Source of the DNA: Pseudomonas sp. Bc-h
GTDB lineage: Bacteria; Pseudomonadota; Gammaproteobacteria; Pseudomonadales; Pseudomonadaceae
Length of the DNA: 64,000 bases
NCBI RefSeq assembly: GCF_002080045.1
Contig: NZ_MUIN01000011.1
Span: 260,275 to 324,274 of the forward strand
Reading direction: 5' to 3'
Position 1 is the first letter of the stretch. Each line of letters opens with the position of its first letter. This document shows positions 41,637 through 49,196 of the stretch, piece by piece. The notes under the pieces were generated by a model, which had not been told where the DNA came from, made no database searches, and saw only the letters and a list, made by a program, of their open reading frames with translations. The translations under genes were made by a program, and so were the position numbers.

Positions 41637-42890
41637 ATGGACATCAATTCTGTCTGGCAACGGGTCCAGCAACTCTGGGACCTGCTCGAACACCAGCCTA
41701 TGCTGCGCAGCATCCTGGGTTTGCTGATGCTGCTGGTCACCGCGCTGGCCCTTGGCCGTCTGGTACGGTTTATCGTTCTTTCCGCCATGAAAGCGCTGGG
41801 CCGCCAGCCCGCGCTGTTCTGGCTCAACGACTTTCTGCACAACAAGGTCTTTCACCGTCTGGCTCAGGTCACCCCTTCCCTGGTGATCCAATTCGGGCTC
41901 AATCTTGTGCCTGACTTGAGTCCTACGGCCGCTCATGTGCTGGGCAACATCGCCCTGGCCTTCACCATCCTGTTCATGATGCTGACCGTCGGCGCCCTGC
42001 TCAACGCGATGCTCGACATCTACGCCCGTACCGAACACGCCCGCACGCGCTCGATCAAGGGCTATGTGCAACTGGCGAAGATGATTCTGTACGTGTTCGC
42101 CGGGATCATCATCGTTGCCACGCTGATCGACCGTTCGCCGCTGTTGCTGCTCTCCGGCCTGGGCGCGATGTCAGCGGTGATTCTGTTGGTCTACAAGGAC
42201 ACTCTGCTGTCGTTCGTCGCCAGCGTTCAGCTGACCAGCAACGACATGCTGCGGGTCGGCGACTGGATCGAGATGCCGCAAGTCGGAGCCGATGGCGATG
42301 TGGTGGACATCACACTGCACACCGTCAAAGTGCAGAATTTCGATAAAACCATCGTTTCGATTCCGACCTGGCGTCTGATGTCCGAGTCGTTCAAGAACTG
42401 GCGCGGCATGCAAGCTGCTGGCGGGCGCAGGATCAAACGCAGCCTGTTCATTGACGCCAGTGGCGTGCGTTTCGTCGCCGATGACGAGGAACAGAAGCTG
42501 ACGCAGGTGCGCTTGCTGACCGATTACATGGGGCGCAAGAAAGCCGAGCTGAACGCCTGGAACGCGGCACAGGGCAATGTCGCCGAACTCTCCGCCAACC
42601 GCCGCCGCATCACCAACATCGGCACCTTCCGCGCCTACGCGTTGGCCTACCTGAAGAGTCATCCGGACATTCACCCGGACATGACCTGCATGGTCCGCCA
42701 GATGGAAGCCACATCCCAGGGCGTGCCGCTGGAAATCTACTGCTTCACCCGCACCACCAGCTGGGCCGATTACGAGCGGATTCAGGGGGACATTTTCGAT
42801 TACTTGCTGGCGGTGCTGCCGGAGTTCGGGTTGAGCCTGTACCAGCAGCCGAGTGGGTCGGATATGCGGATGGGGTTAAGGACTCGTTAA
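41637..42890 (+). CDS. mechanosensitive channel, MscS family (YbdG-like)
   Basis: This 417-aa inner membrane protein has about five hydrophobic helices in its first 180 residues, then the MscS core: LLSGLGAMSAVILLVYKDTLLSFVASVQLTSNDMLRVGDWIEMPQVGADGDVVDITLHTVKVQNFDKTIVSIPT. The pattern SGLGAMSAV and the length match YbdG (MscM-type) rather than MscS. Such channels release solutes during osmotic downshock. The ATG follows GGAGAT. It is monocistronic, next to a helicase gene on the opposite strand. Confidence 0.92.
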   Translation: MDINSVWQRVQQLWDLLEHQPMLRSILGLLMLLVTALALGRLVRFIVLSAMKALGRQPALFWLNDFLHNKVFHRLAQVTPSLVIQFGLNLVPDLSPTAAHVLGNIALAFTILFMMLTVGALLNAMLDIYARTEHARTRSIKGYVQLAKMILYVFAGIIIVATLIDRSPLLLLSGLGAMSAVILLVYKDTLLSFVASVQLTSNDMLRVGDWIEMPQVGADGDVVDITLHTVKVQNFDKTIVSIPTWRLMSESFKNWRGMQAAGGRRIKRSLFIDASGVRFVADDEEQKLTQVRLLTDYMGRKKAELNAWNAAQGNVAELSANRRRITNIGTFRAYALAYLKSHPDIHPDMTCMVRQMEATSQGVPLEIYCFTRTTSWADYERIQGDIFDYLLAVLPEFGLSLYQQPSGSDMRMGLRTR

Positions 42891-42983
42891 ATGGGAAAGT
42901 CTGATTCTTCAACCCCAAAGGAAGCATTGCAGAGCTCCCTCTTCTTGCGCATATTCTGCGCAAGATTGCCAAGGAGTTCGATC

Positions 42984-43294
42984 GTGCCTCTGACTGAAAA
43001 AGAACTGATGAAACGGGATGCCAAGCGCAACCTTGGCGAAGAACTGCTTGAGTCCATCCGGATGTCAAAGCTGGTAATCACGGCCAGATTCATTCGCTGA
43101 CAATGACCGAAGCGGCGCAGGCGCGCAACAAGACAGGTCTTTCACAACCACGATTTGCCGAGTTGCTTGGTGTGTCCGTGCGAACACTTCAGGAATGGGA
43201 GCAGGGTCGACGGATGCCTTCTGGAGCAGCCCGCTCTTTGCTGCATATCGCGGCGCTTCGACCCGATGTGTTTCGAGATGTGCTGGCCGTTTAA
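42984..43294 (+). pseudogene. HTH antitoxin (HigA/NadS-like), frameshifted
   Basis: The GTG start follows AAGGAG and encodes PLTEKELMKRDAKRNLGEELLESIR. This opening is typical of antitoxins of HigBA-type systems. After the arginine at 43059-43061 the frame shifts: the original continuation reads, one base back, DVKAGNHGQIHSLTMTEAA, then ARNKTGLSQPRFAELLGVSVRTLQEWEQGRRMPSG, which is a clear Xre-type HTH. A single-base deletion near 43060 explains it; the old frame stops at 43098-43100. A weaker internal ATG at 43103 could give a 63-aa HTH-only product. No toxin gene is adjacent beyond a ~28-codon remnant upstream. Confidence 0.75.
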
Positions 43295-43336
43295 GCCGCA
43301 AGAGGGTCCCGCGTGACAGTTGGATTCACATGAACA

Positions 43337-43363
43337 AAAAGCCCGGCATCCGCCGGGCTTTTG
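43337..43363 (-). terminator. Rho-independent terminator of the 80-aa protein gene
   Basis: AAAAGCCCGGCATCCGCCGGGCTTTT forms a stem AAAAGCCCGGC / GCCGGGCTTTT with a T-run on both strands, about 25 bases after the stop of the minus-strand gene at 43388-43630. It can work in both directions, since it is symmetric. Confidence 0.85.
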
Positions 43364-43387
43364 ATTTTCGGTACGAAGGTGCCGTAC

Positions 43388-43630
43388 TCAGTAGCGCTGA
43401 TACTGCGAGCCGAACTCTTTGCGGTTGTCAGCAACGACGACGGTGCTGGTCGACTGGCGGGTGAAAAGTTTGGCGGTGGCCTTGTCAGCGACTTTTGCGT
43501 CGATGGCAGTGGCGTGGATGTAGGTGGGTTCCAGAACGATGGTCTGGGCAGTTGAGGCTTGTGGGCTGGCGAATGCGGAAGTGGCAGCCAGAACCGACAG
43601 TGCGAAGCCAATGGCGATGGATTTTTTCAT
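43388..43630 (-). CDS. small exported protein, paralogue A, 80 aa
   Basis: The protein begins with a signal peptide (MKKSIAIGFALSVLAATSAFAS). The mature part ends with the conserved motif VVVADNRKEFGSQYQRY. It is paralogous to the gene at 43865-44101: signal peptides and C-termini match while the middle differs. Small exported proteins of this type (about 80 aa, C-terminal YQRY) occur in tandem in pseudomonads; function unknown. It has its own terminator. Confidence 0.82.
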   Translation of the reverse strand: MKKSIAIGFALSVLAATSAFASPQASTAQTIVLEPTYIHATAIDAKVADKATAKLFTRQSTSTVVVADNRKEFGSQYQRY

Positions 43631-43800
43631 GATCAGGATCTCCGGTAAGTTGGGGTGAATCGTTTCGTTGAGGCCAATCTACGTCCATTGCCGATCTATT
43701 AAAAAACACCAGGATTCATGCTGAACATCGAGCGCGCTGATAATAGGGAAAGTGCTATTACCCCGATAAGCTTATCGAATACAACTTTCCAGCCGACGAC

Positions 43801-43827
43801 AAAAAGCCCGGCATCTGCCGGGCTTTT
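43801..43827 (-). terminator. Rho-independent terminator of the 78-aa protein gene
   Basis: AAAAAGCCCGGCATCTGCCGGGCTTTT contains the stem AAAAGCCCGGC / GCCGGGCTTTT with T-runs on both strands. It lies about 40 bases after the stop of the gene at 43865-44101 on the minus strand and is nearly identical to the terminator at 43337. Confidence 0.85.
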
Positions 43828-43864
43828 GATGTGCGTTCAGGTAAGACTGAACCTGTTACGTGAC

Positions 43865-44101
43865 TCAGTAGCGCTGATAGCTGGAACCGAACTCTTTGCG
43901 GTTGTCAGCAACGATCACGGTGCTGGAAGATTTGCTGTCGAAAGGCTTGATGGCATCTTTGCTGGCGACTTTGCTGTCCAGAACAGTTGCACTGGAAACG
44001 TCGACGATAGCGCGTTGATAAGTCTTCTCTGGGCTGGCGAACGCAGAACCTGCAGCCAGGATCGAAAGTGCAAAACCAAGGGCGATGGATTTTTTCATCA
44101 T
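43865..44101 (-). CDS. small exported protein, paralogue B, 78 aa
   Basis: The protein has a signal peptide (MMKKSIALGFALSILAAGSAFAS) and ends in STVIVADNRKEFGSSYQRY. It is the paralogue of the 80-aa protein nearby, with the same order of elements; the two share their last ~15 residues almost exactly while the segment from ~24 to ~60 is divergent. Such pairs usually arise by tandem duplication. It has its own terminator. Confidence 0.82.
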   Translation of the reverse strand: MMKKSIALGFALSILAAGSAFASPEKTYQRAIVDVSSATVLDSKVASKDAIKPFDSKSSSTVIVADNRKEFGSSYQRY

Positions 44102-44280
44102 CTGGATCTCCGGTAAGTTGCTAAGTCAGTAAGTTGAGTCGTTCAGTAAGTTGGGTAGTTCGTTTCGTTGGAGCCAATCTATTCGGTCAGCCCCAACTTG
44201 AAAAACCACGCGTTCCGATATCTAACATCAACCCCGGTGATGTGATCGCCCCGAGCGTCTACTTCAACGGTTTCAGCGAC

Positions 44281-45138
44281 TCAGGAGCGTTCGCCGATGC
44301 CTCGCCGGCTGATCCACACTGAGAAAACGACCACCAGACCACCGAAAAACAGCTTGCCCAAGTCCTCGTTCTGGCCCCAGATCAACAGGTTGATGAGCAA
44401 CCCCACCGGCACATGCAGGTTGTTCATCACTGCCAGCGTACCGCCGTTGACCATGCAAGCCCCCTTGTTCCACCAGTACATGCCCAGCGCGGTCGAACAC
44501 AGGCCGAGAAACAGCAATACCACCCATTGCTGGGGCGCTTCGGGGAGATGCTGGGGGTTGCCGAACAGCAGGAACGCCGGGAGCGCAACGATCAACGCGC
44601 CAAGGTAGAAATAGCCAAACCGGCGGTAGTGCGGCAGATCGCTCGGATGGCGGGCCACCAGATGCTTGTACAACACCTGCCCCGCCGCGTAGGTGAAGTT
44701 GGCTACTTGCAGCAGCAGGAAACCGCCGAGGAAGTTTCCGTCGACCCGGTCATAGCGAATGACCACCGCGCCAAGCACTGCAACGATCGCGGCCAGCAGG
44801 CCCCACGGATTGAATCGCCGGTTCAGGGCGTCTTCGATGAGCGTCACGTGCAGGGGCGTGAGAATGGTGAACAGCAGCACTTCCGGCACCGTGAGCACGC
44901 GGAAGCTCAGGTACAGGCAGACGTAGGTCACGCCGAACTGCAAGGCCCCGATCAGCAGCATCCCGCGCCTGAATGCAGGTTCCACCTGGCGCCAACGGGT
45001 GAGTGGAATGAACACCAGCCCGGCCAGCACCACGCGGATCAGCACCGCAAAGTAACTGTCGACATGCCCCGCCAGATAGACACCGATCAGGCTGAAGGAA
45101 AATGCCTGAATCAGCGTGACAAAAAACAGATAGCCCAT
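44281..45138 (-). CDS. DMT-superfamily (EamA) transporter
   Basis: This 285-aa protein has ten hydrophobic segments and two EamA halves (residues ~5-135 and ~145-275). Landmarks are FSFSLIGVYLAGHVDSYFAVLIRVVLAGLVF, LLFTILTPLHVTLIEDALNRR and TALGMYWWNKGACMVNGGTLAVMNN. It matches the carboxylate/amino acid/amine subgroup (CAAAT-type) and probably exports or imports amino acids or amines. It is a lone gene on the minus strand. Substrate unknown. Confidence 0.88.
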   Translation of the reverse strand: MGYLFFVTLIQAFSFSLIGVYLAGHVDSYFAVLIRVVLAGLVFIPLTRWRQVEPAFRRGMLLIGALQFGVTYVCLYLSFRVLTVPEVLLFTILTPLHVTLIEDALNRRFNPWGLLAAIVAVLGAVVIRYDRVDGNFLGGFLLLQVANFTYAAGQVLYKHLVARHPSDLPHYRRFGYFYLGALIVALPAFLLFGNPQHLPEAPQQWVVLLFLGLCSTALGMYWWNKGACMVNGGTLAVMNNLHVPVGLLINLLIWGQNEDLGKLFFGGLVVVFSVWISRRGIGERS

Positions 45139-45348
45139 GATTGCCCCTTTTTCGAAGGCGGCGACCTTAGCGGGTTGGGGAGTGTGTGTCTATTTTGCGC
45201 TTGAGCAGGCAATAAAAAGCCCGATGACCCGGCGCAAATGGCGGATCTATCGGGCAACGCACTCAGGAGCATTCAAGTGCCAAAGGAGGTTCGATGAACG
45301 CGAGGATGATCACTCGCCGGCATTAACTGACGATTAAGCGGTTGCGCA

Positions 45349-45948
45349 TCAAGCCACCTGGGCCAGTTTGGCGACCGCCTGATTCAAGCCCTTCTCGGAG
45401 AAATCCCCGCCCATGTTCAGGCCTTCGGCGTGAATGAAGGTGACGTCGTGGATGCCGACGAAACCCAGCACCTGACGCAGGTAGGGTTCCTGGTGATCCA
45501 GGGTACTGCCTGCGTAGATACCGCCGCGAGCGGTCAGCACGTAAGCGCGTTTGCCGGTCAGCAGGCCCTGTGGGCCGGTTTCGCCATACTTGAAGGTCAC
45601 ACCGGCGCGCAGCACGTGGTCAAACCAGGATTTAAGCGTGCTCGGAATCGCGAAGTTGTACATCGGGGCCGCCAGCACTACGACATCGGCAGCGACCAGT
45701 TCGTCAGTCAATTCGTTGGAGCGGTCCAGCGCAGCCTGCTCGACCGCGTTGCGTTGATCCTGAGGCTTCATCCAGCCGCCCAGCAGATCGATGTCCAGAT
45801 GCGGAACCTGCTTGACCGCCAGATCACGAACGGTGATTTCGTCGGCAGGATGCGCGGCGCGCCACTGGCTGATGAACTGTTGGGTCAGTTGGCGGGAAAC
45901 GGAATCTTGCTGACGGGCGCTGCTTTCAATGATCAGGACGCGAGACAT
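45349..45948 (-). CDS. azoR: FMN-dependent NADH-azoreductase
   Basis: This 199-aa flavoprotein starts MSRVLIIESSARQQDSVSRQLTQQF, the FMN-phosphate-binding loop, and carries the conserved LAAPMYNFAIPSTLKSWFDHVLRAG, AYVLTARGG and FVGIHDVTFIHAEG. It reduces azo bonds and quinones with NADH and has flavodoxin-like fold. In pseudomonads azoR often sits beside a LysR gene; here the nearest LysR is separated by a small gene. It has a good RBS (GGAGGTC) before the ATG. Confidence 0.93.
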   Translation of the reverse strand: MSRVLIIESSARQQDSVSRQLTQQFISQWRAAHPADEITVRDLAVKQVPHLDIDLLGGWMKPQDQRNAVEQAALDRSNELTDELVAADVVVLAAPMYNFAIPSTLKSWFDHVLRAGVTFKYGETGPQGLLTGKRAYVLTARGGIYAGSTLDHQEPYLRQVLGFVGIHDVTFIHAEGLNMGGDFSEKGLNQAVAKLAQVA

Positions 45949-46104
45949 GGGGTGTGACCTCCAGCGAATGGGTATGTCGATTCGATGGAGAGAAGATTAA
46001 TCGTGACTATATCGATAAAAAAGCGTAAAAAATTGCTTCTAAATATCTAATAATTTGTTTTATTGGCGGAAGCGCATTAGCCTCTTCCGCCTCGCCGCAG
46101 TCGA

Positions 46105-46419
46105 TTATTGCGGCTCACAGCTGAGCTTGATCCGCAGCTTGATGATCTCGCGGGTGAATTTGGCCGTGACGTTTTCACTGCTCTTCGGTGCGATCTGCAC
46201 TCGACGTGTACGGGGGGCTTCAGGGCCGTTGTTGAATACCACCGTGCATTTGGCCGGGACATCGCCGTAATTGTTCACCGTGATGTTGCCGATGTCGTAG
46301 GTAGTGTCGTGACTGTTGTAGTCGATCTGCACGCCGTCGATGTGTTTCTCGACATCAATGGGATAGGCAAAGGCGCTCAAGGGCAACATCGTCAGCAGCA
46401 CACAACAGAATTTTTTCAT
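46105..46419 (-). CDS. small exported hypothetical protein, 104 aa
   Basis: A signal peptide (MKKFCCVLLTMLPLSAFAYP) precedes a beta-rich mature protein: QIDYNSHDTTYDIGNITVNNYGDVPAKCTVVFNNGPEAPRTRRVQIAPKSS. The pattern fits an immunoglobulin-like fold with two cysteines (one in KCTVV and one near the end in LSCEPQ) that could form a disulfide. I do not recognise a named family. It is divergent from the LysR gene with about 50 bp between them. Confidence 0.75.
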   Translation of the reverse strand: MKKFCCVLLTMLPLSAFAYPIDVEKHIDGVQIDYNSHDTTYDIGNITVNNYGDVPAKCTVVFNNGPEAPRTRRVQIAPKSSENVTAKFTREIIKLRIKLSCEPQ

Positions 46420-46470
46420 GCGGCAGTCCTCATTATTGGACGGCCAGCTTAGTACAAACAGGAGCGAAAG

Positions 46471-47394
46471 ATGAAAGCGCCCCGCGTGACCCTTGATCAA
46501 TGGCGCACCCTTCAGGCCGTTGTCGACCACGGCGGCTTTGCCCAGGCGGCCCAGGCCCTGCACCGCTCACAGTCATCGGTCAGCTACACCGTGGCACGGA
46601 TGCAGGACCAGCTGGGTGTTCCGTTGCTGCGCATCGATGGCCGAAAGGCCGTGCTGACCGAAGCCGGTGAAGTGCTGCTGCGCCGCTCAAGGCAACTGGT
46701 GAAGAACGCCAGCCAACTGGAAGACCTGGCGCATCACATGGAACAGGGCTGGGAAGCCGAAGTGCGGCTGGTCGTAGATGCGGCTTATCCGAACGCACGG
46801 TTGGTGCGCGCATTGACCGCGTTCATGCCGCAAAGCCGCGGCTGTCGAGTGAGACTGCGGGAAGAAGTGCTGTCTGGCGTTGAAGAAGTCCTGCTCGAAG
46901 GCGTCGCGGACCTGGCCATCAGCGGCTTCAACATTCCGGGCTATCTGGGCACCGAAATGAGCAGCGTTGAGTTCGTCGCGGTGGCCCACCCCGAACACCC
47001 GCTTCATCAAATGCAGCGCGAGTTGACCTTTCAGGACCTGGAAAGCCAGTTGCAGGTGGTGATTCGCGACTCCGGACGCAATCAGCCTCGCGACGTTGGC
47101 TGGCTCGGTGCCGAGCAGCGCTGGACTGTAGGCAGCCTGGCCACTGCGGCCACATTTGTCAGCAGCGGCCTGGGGTTCGCCTGGCTGCCTCGGCACATGA
47201 TCGAGCGCGAAATGAAAGAAGGCGTGCTCAAGGTTCTGCCACTGGACAAAGGTGGCAGCCGGCGCCCGACCTTCTACCTTTATTCGAGCAAGGACAAACC
47301 GCTGGGGCCTGCCACGCAGATCCTCATCGAGCTGATCCAGACCTTCGACACCGCCCCGCTGGATGCGCCTTTCGCCGCGCCGCAACAGGCATAG
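46471..47394 (+). CDS. LysR-family transcriptional regulator
   Basis: This 307-aa regulator has the winged HTH (VTLDQWRTLQAVVDHGGFAQAAQALHRSQSSVSYTVARMQ) and an effector domain with LRLVVDAAYPNARLVRALTAF-type opening and GLGFAWLPRHMIEREMKEG. The Trp at residue 11 and the SVSYTV helix are characteristic of a subgroup of LysR regulators of unknown effector. It is divergent from the small exported protein gene and upstream of an alpha/beta hydrolase gene, either of which could be a target. The ATG follows GGAGCGAAAG. Confidence 0.92.
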   Translation: MKAPRVTLDQWRTLQAVVDHGGFAQAAQALHRSQSSVSYTVARMQDQLGVPLLRIDGRKAVLTEAGEVLLRRSRQLVKNASQLEDLAHHMEQGWEAEVRLVVDAAYPNARLVRALTAFMPQSRGCRVRLREEVLSGVEEVLLEGVADLAISGFNIPGYLGTEMSSVEFVAVAHPEHPLHQMQRELTFQDLESQLQVVIRDSGRNQPRDVGWLGAEQRWTVGSLATAATFVSSGLGFAWLPRHMIEREMKEGVLKVLPLDKGGSRRPTFYLYSSKDKPLGPATQILIELIQTFDTAPLDAPFAAPQQA

Positions 47395-47410
47395 AGACCC
47401 GCGAATCTGC

Positions 47411-47477
47411 GTATCAGTCCGGCTTGCCGGCGATGGCGATCTCCATTAAGTCACCGCCGGCAAGCCGGACTGCTACG
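47411..47477. repeat. REP inverted pair
   Basis: The left arm ATCAGTCCGGCTTGCCGGCG and the right arm CGCCGGCAAGCCGGACTGCT are near-perfect reverse complements around a spacer of 25 bases. It lies between the LysR gene and the alpha/beta hydrolase gene. Confidence 0.9.
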
Positions 47478-47511
47478 GTTCGTCTATCGATTCTCTACAA
47501 GGACGTAAGCC

Positions 47512-48309
47512 ATGCCCTACTTCGAACACGACGATTGCTCCCTGCACTACGAGGAATATGGCCGTGGCGCGCCGGTGCTGCTGGTTCACGGGCTGGGTTC
47601 GAGCTGCCTGGACTGGGAATATCAGATACCGGTACTGGCCGCACGCTACCGGGTAATCGTTGTCGATGTTCGTGGCCATGGGCGATCAGACAAGCCCCGC
47701 GAGCGCTACAGTATTCCGGGATTCAGTGCGGATATCGAAGCGCTGCTGGAGCACGTGCATCTGGGGCCGGTGCATCTGGTGGGCCTTTCGATGGGAGGGA
47801 TGATCGGCTTTCAGTTGGCAGTCGAACAGCCGCAACTGCTCAAGAGCCTGACCATTGTAAACAGCGCCCCCGAGGTGAAAGTCAAAAGCTTCGATGACTT
47901 TCGGCAGTTCGCCAAACGCTGGTTGCTGGCGAGGGTGTTCAGCATGGAAACCATCGGCAAGGGGCTGGGCAAGAACCTGTTCCCCAAACCCGAACAGGCC
48001 GAACTGCGGCAGAAAATCGCCAGGCGCTGGGCGCAGAACGACAAGCGCGCCTACCTCGCCAGTTTCAGCGCGATTGTGGGCTGGGGGGTGCAAGAGCAGT
48101 TATCGCGCATCAGTTGCCCGACGCTGATCGTGACGGCGGATCGCGATTACACGCCGGTAGCGCTGAAAGAGACATACACGCAGTTGATTCCAGACGCCCG
48201 GCTGGTGGTGATCGAGGACTCCCGACACGCCAGCCCCCTGGACCAGCCAGCGGCGTTCAACCAGATACTGCTGAGTTTCATTGACGCGCAGGAGAAACGC
48301 TCGATGTAG
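47512..48309 (+). CDS. alpha/beta hydrolase
   Basis: This 265-aa protein has the alpha/beta hydrolase fold with the oxyanion-hole motif HGLGSS near residue 26, the nucleophile elbow GLSMGG with Ser93, an acid in TADRDYTPV near residue 212 and the catalytic His in EDSRHASPLDQP near residue 240. It resembles the family of esterases, lactonases and dienelactone-type hydrolases that act on small esters. A specific reaction cannot be inferred. The AAGGACGTAAGCC sequence before the ATG supports the start. A REP element overlaps the 3' end. Confidence 0.9.
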   Translation: MPYFEHDDCSLHYEEYGRGAPVLLVHGLGSSCLDWEYQIPVLAARYRVIVVDVRGHGRSDKPRERYSIPGFSADIEALLEHVHLGPVHLVGLSMGGMIGFQLAVEQPQLLKSLTIVNSAPEVKVKSFDDFRQFAKRWLLARVFSMETIGKGLGKNLFPKPEQAELRQKIARRWAQNDKRAYLASFSAIVGWGVQEQLSRISCPTLIVTADRDYTPVALKETYTQLIPDARLVVIEDSRHASPLDQPAAFNQILLSFIDAQEKRSM

Positions 48310-48370
48310 CAGCACGGCTTGCCTGCGGTGACGCTCTTTCGATCGCTGCCGCCGGCAAGCCGGACTGCCA
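48304..48370. repeat. REP inverted pair
   Basis: The left arm ATGTAGCAGCACGGCTTGCC and the right arm CCGCCGGCAAGCCGGACTGC form an imperfect inverted repeat. The left end overlaps the last bases of the hydrolase gene, so insertion must have occurred at or just within its 3' end. Confidence 0.85.
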
Positions 48371-48475
48371 AAGGGACTGCCCGGGTTCGATCGACCCTGT
48401 CAAAATCCTTCCAAACGTGCTTCCCTTGTGACCTGTTTTTAGCAGTCGAAAATCACTTTTCAGGACATCTGCCTC

Positions 48476-49033
48476 ATGCTGAAAAAAATCGCCCTCACCG
48501 CCGCTGCAGTGCTGTTCGCCTCCAATCTGATGGCCGCCCCTGCCCCTCACGTCGTGCTGGACACCAGCCTTGGGCAGATTGAAATCGAACTGAACCAGGA
48601 CAAAGCGCCGATCAGCACCAAAAACTTTCTGGCCTATGCCAACGAGAATTTTTACACCAACACCATCTTCCACCGCGTGATCCCGGGCTTCATGGTCCAG
48701 GGCGGCGGGTTCACGGCGCAGATGATGCAAAAGCCGACTCACGACCCGATCAAGAACGAAGCCGACAACGGCCTGCATAACGTGCGCGGGACCATCGCCA
48801 TGGCGCGTACCTCTGACGTGAACTCGGCCACCAGCCAGTTCTTCATCAACGTCAAAGACAACGACATGCTCGACCACGGCGTGCGCGACTTCGGTTACGC
48901 GGTATTCGGCAAAGTGGTCAAGGGCATGGACGTGGTCGACACCATCGTCAATTCCCAAACCACCAACAAAAGCGGCATGCAAAACGTGCCGGTCGACCCG
49001 ATCCTGATCAAGTCGGTCAAAGTTGTGAACTAA
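48476..49033 (+). CDS. ppiA: periplasmic peptidyl-prolyl cis-trans isomerase A
   Basis: This 185-aa cyclophilin has a signal peptide (MLKKIALTAAAVLFASNLMAAPA). The cyclophilin motifs are intact: FHRVIPGFMVQGGGF (catalytic Arg), GLHNVRGTIAMART and NSATSQFFINVKDN, then YAVFGKVVKGMDVVD. It catalyses proline isomerisation in periplasmic proteins. The gene is followed 20 bp later by a strong terminator, so it is monocistronic. Length and order fit PpiA of gammaproteobacteria. Confidence 0.95.
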   Translation: MLKKIALTAAAVLFASNLMAAPAPHVVLDTSLGQIEIELNQDKAPISTKNFLAYANENFYTNTIFHRVIPGFMVQGGGFTAQMMQKPTHDPIKNEADNGLHNVRGTIAMARTSDVNSATSQFFINVKDNDMLDHGVRDFGYAVFGKVVKGMDVVDTIVNSQTTNKSGMQNVPVDPILIKSVKVVN

Positions 49034-49048
49034 GCTAGTCAGGTGCAC

Positions 49049-49080
49049 GAAAGCCGGGCATTTGCCCGGCTTTTTATTTT
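49049..49080 (+). terminator. Rho-independent terminator of ppiA
   Basis: AAAGCCGGGC and GCCCGGCTTT form a 10-bp stem around ATTT, directly followed by TTATTTTTT. It begins 16 bases after the ppiA stop and is a textbook intrinsic terminator. Confidence 0.92.
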
Positions 49081-49196
49081 TTCAGGATGAAGATCGTGAA
49101 TCCTTGCGAGCAATCGCGGCTTCACGCGGTCACAACAAGGGACTATTTCCCGGTCCGCAGAAAGGAGAGCCCGCTCAAGCGTGGGCGTCATAGCCA

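Noticed and set aside
40066..41727. Long plus-strand open frame opposite the DEAD-box helicase
   Set aside because: Composition is that of an antisense shadow, and the helicase frame has all family motifs.
43059..43064. Programmed -1 frameshift in the antitoxin gene
   Set aside because: No slippery heptamer or downstream structure is visible; a mutation or sequencing error is simpler.
45205..45345. AAAAAGCCCGATGACC and nearby GC-rich bases as an azoR terminator
   Set aside because: The two arms do not pair over more than a few bases.
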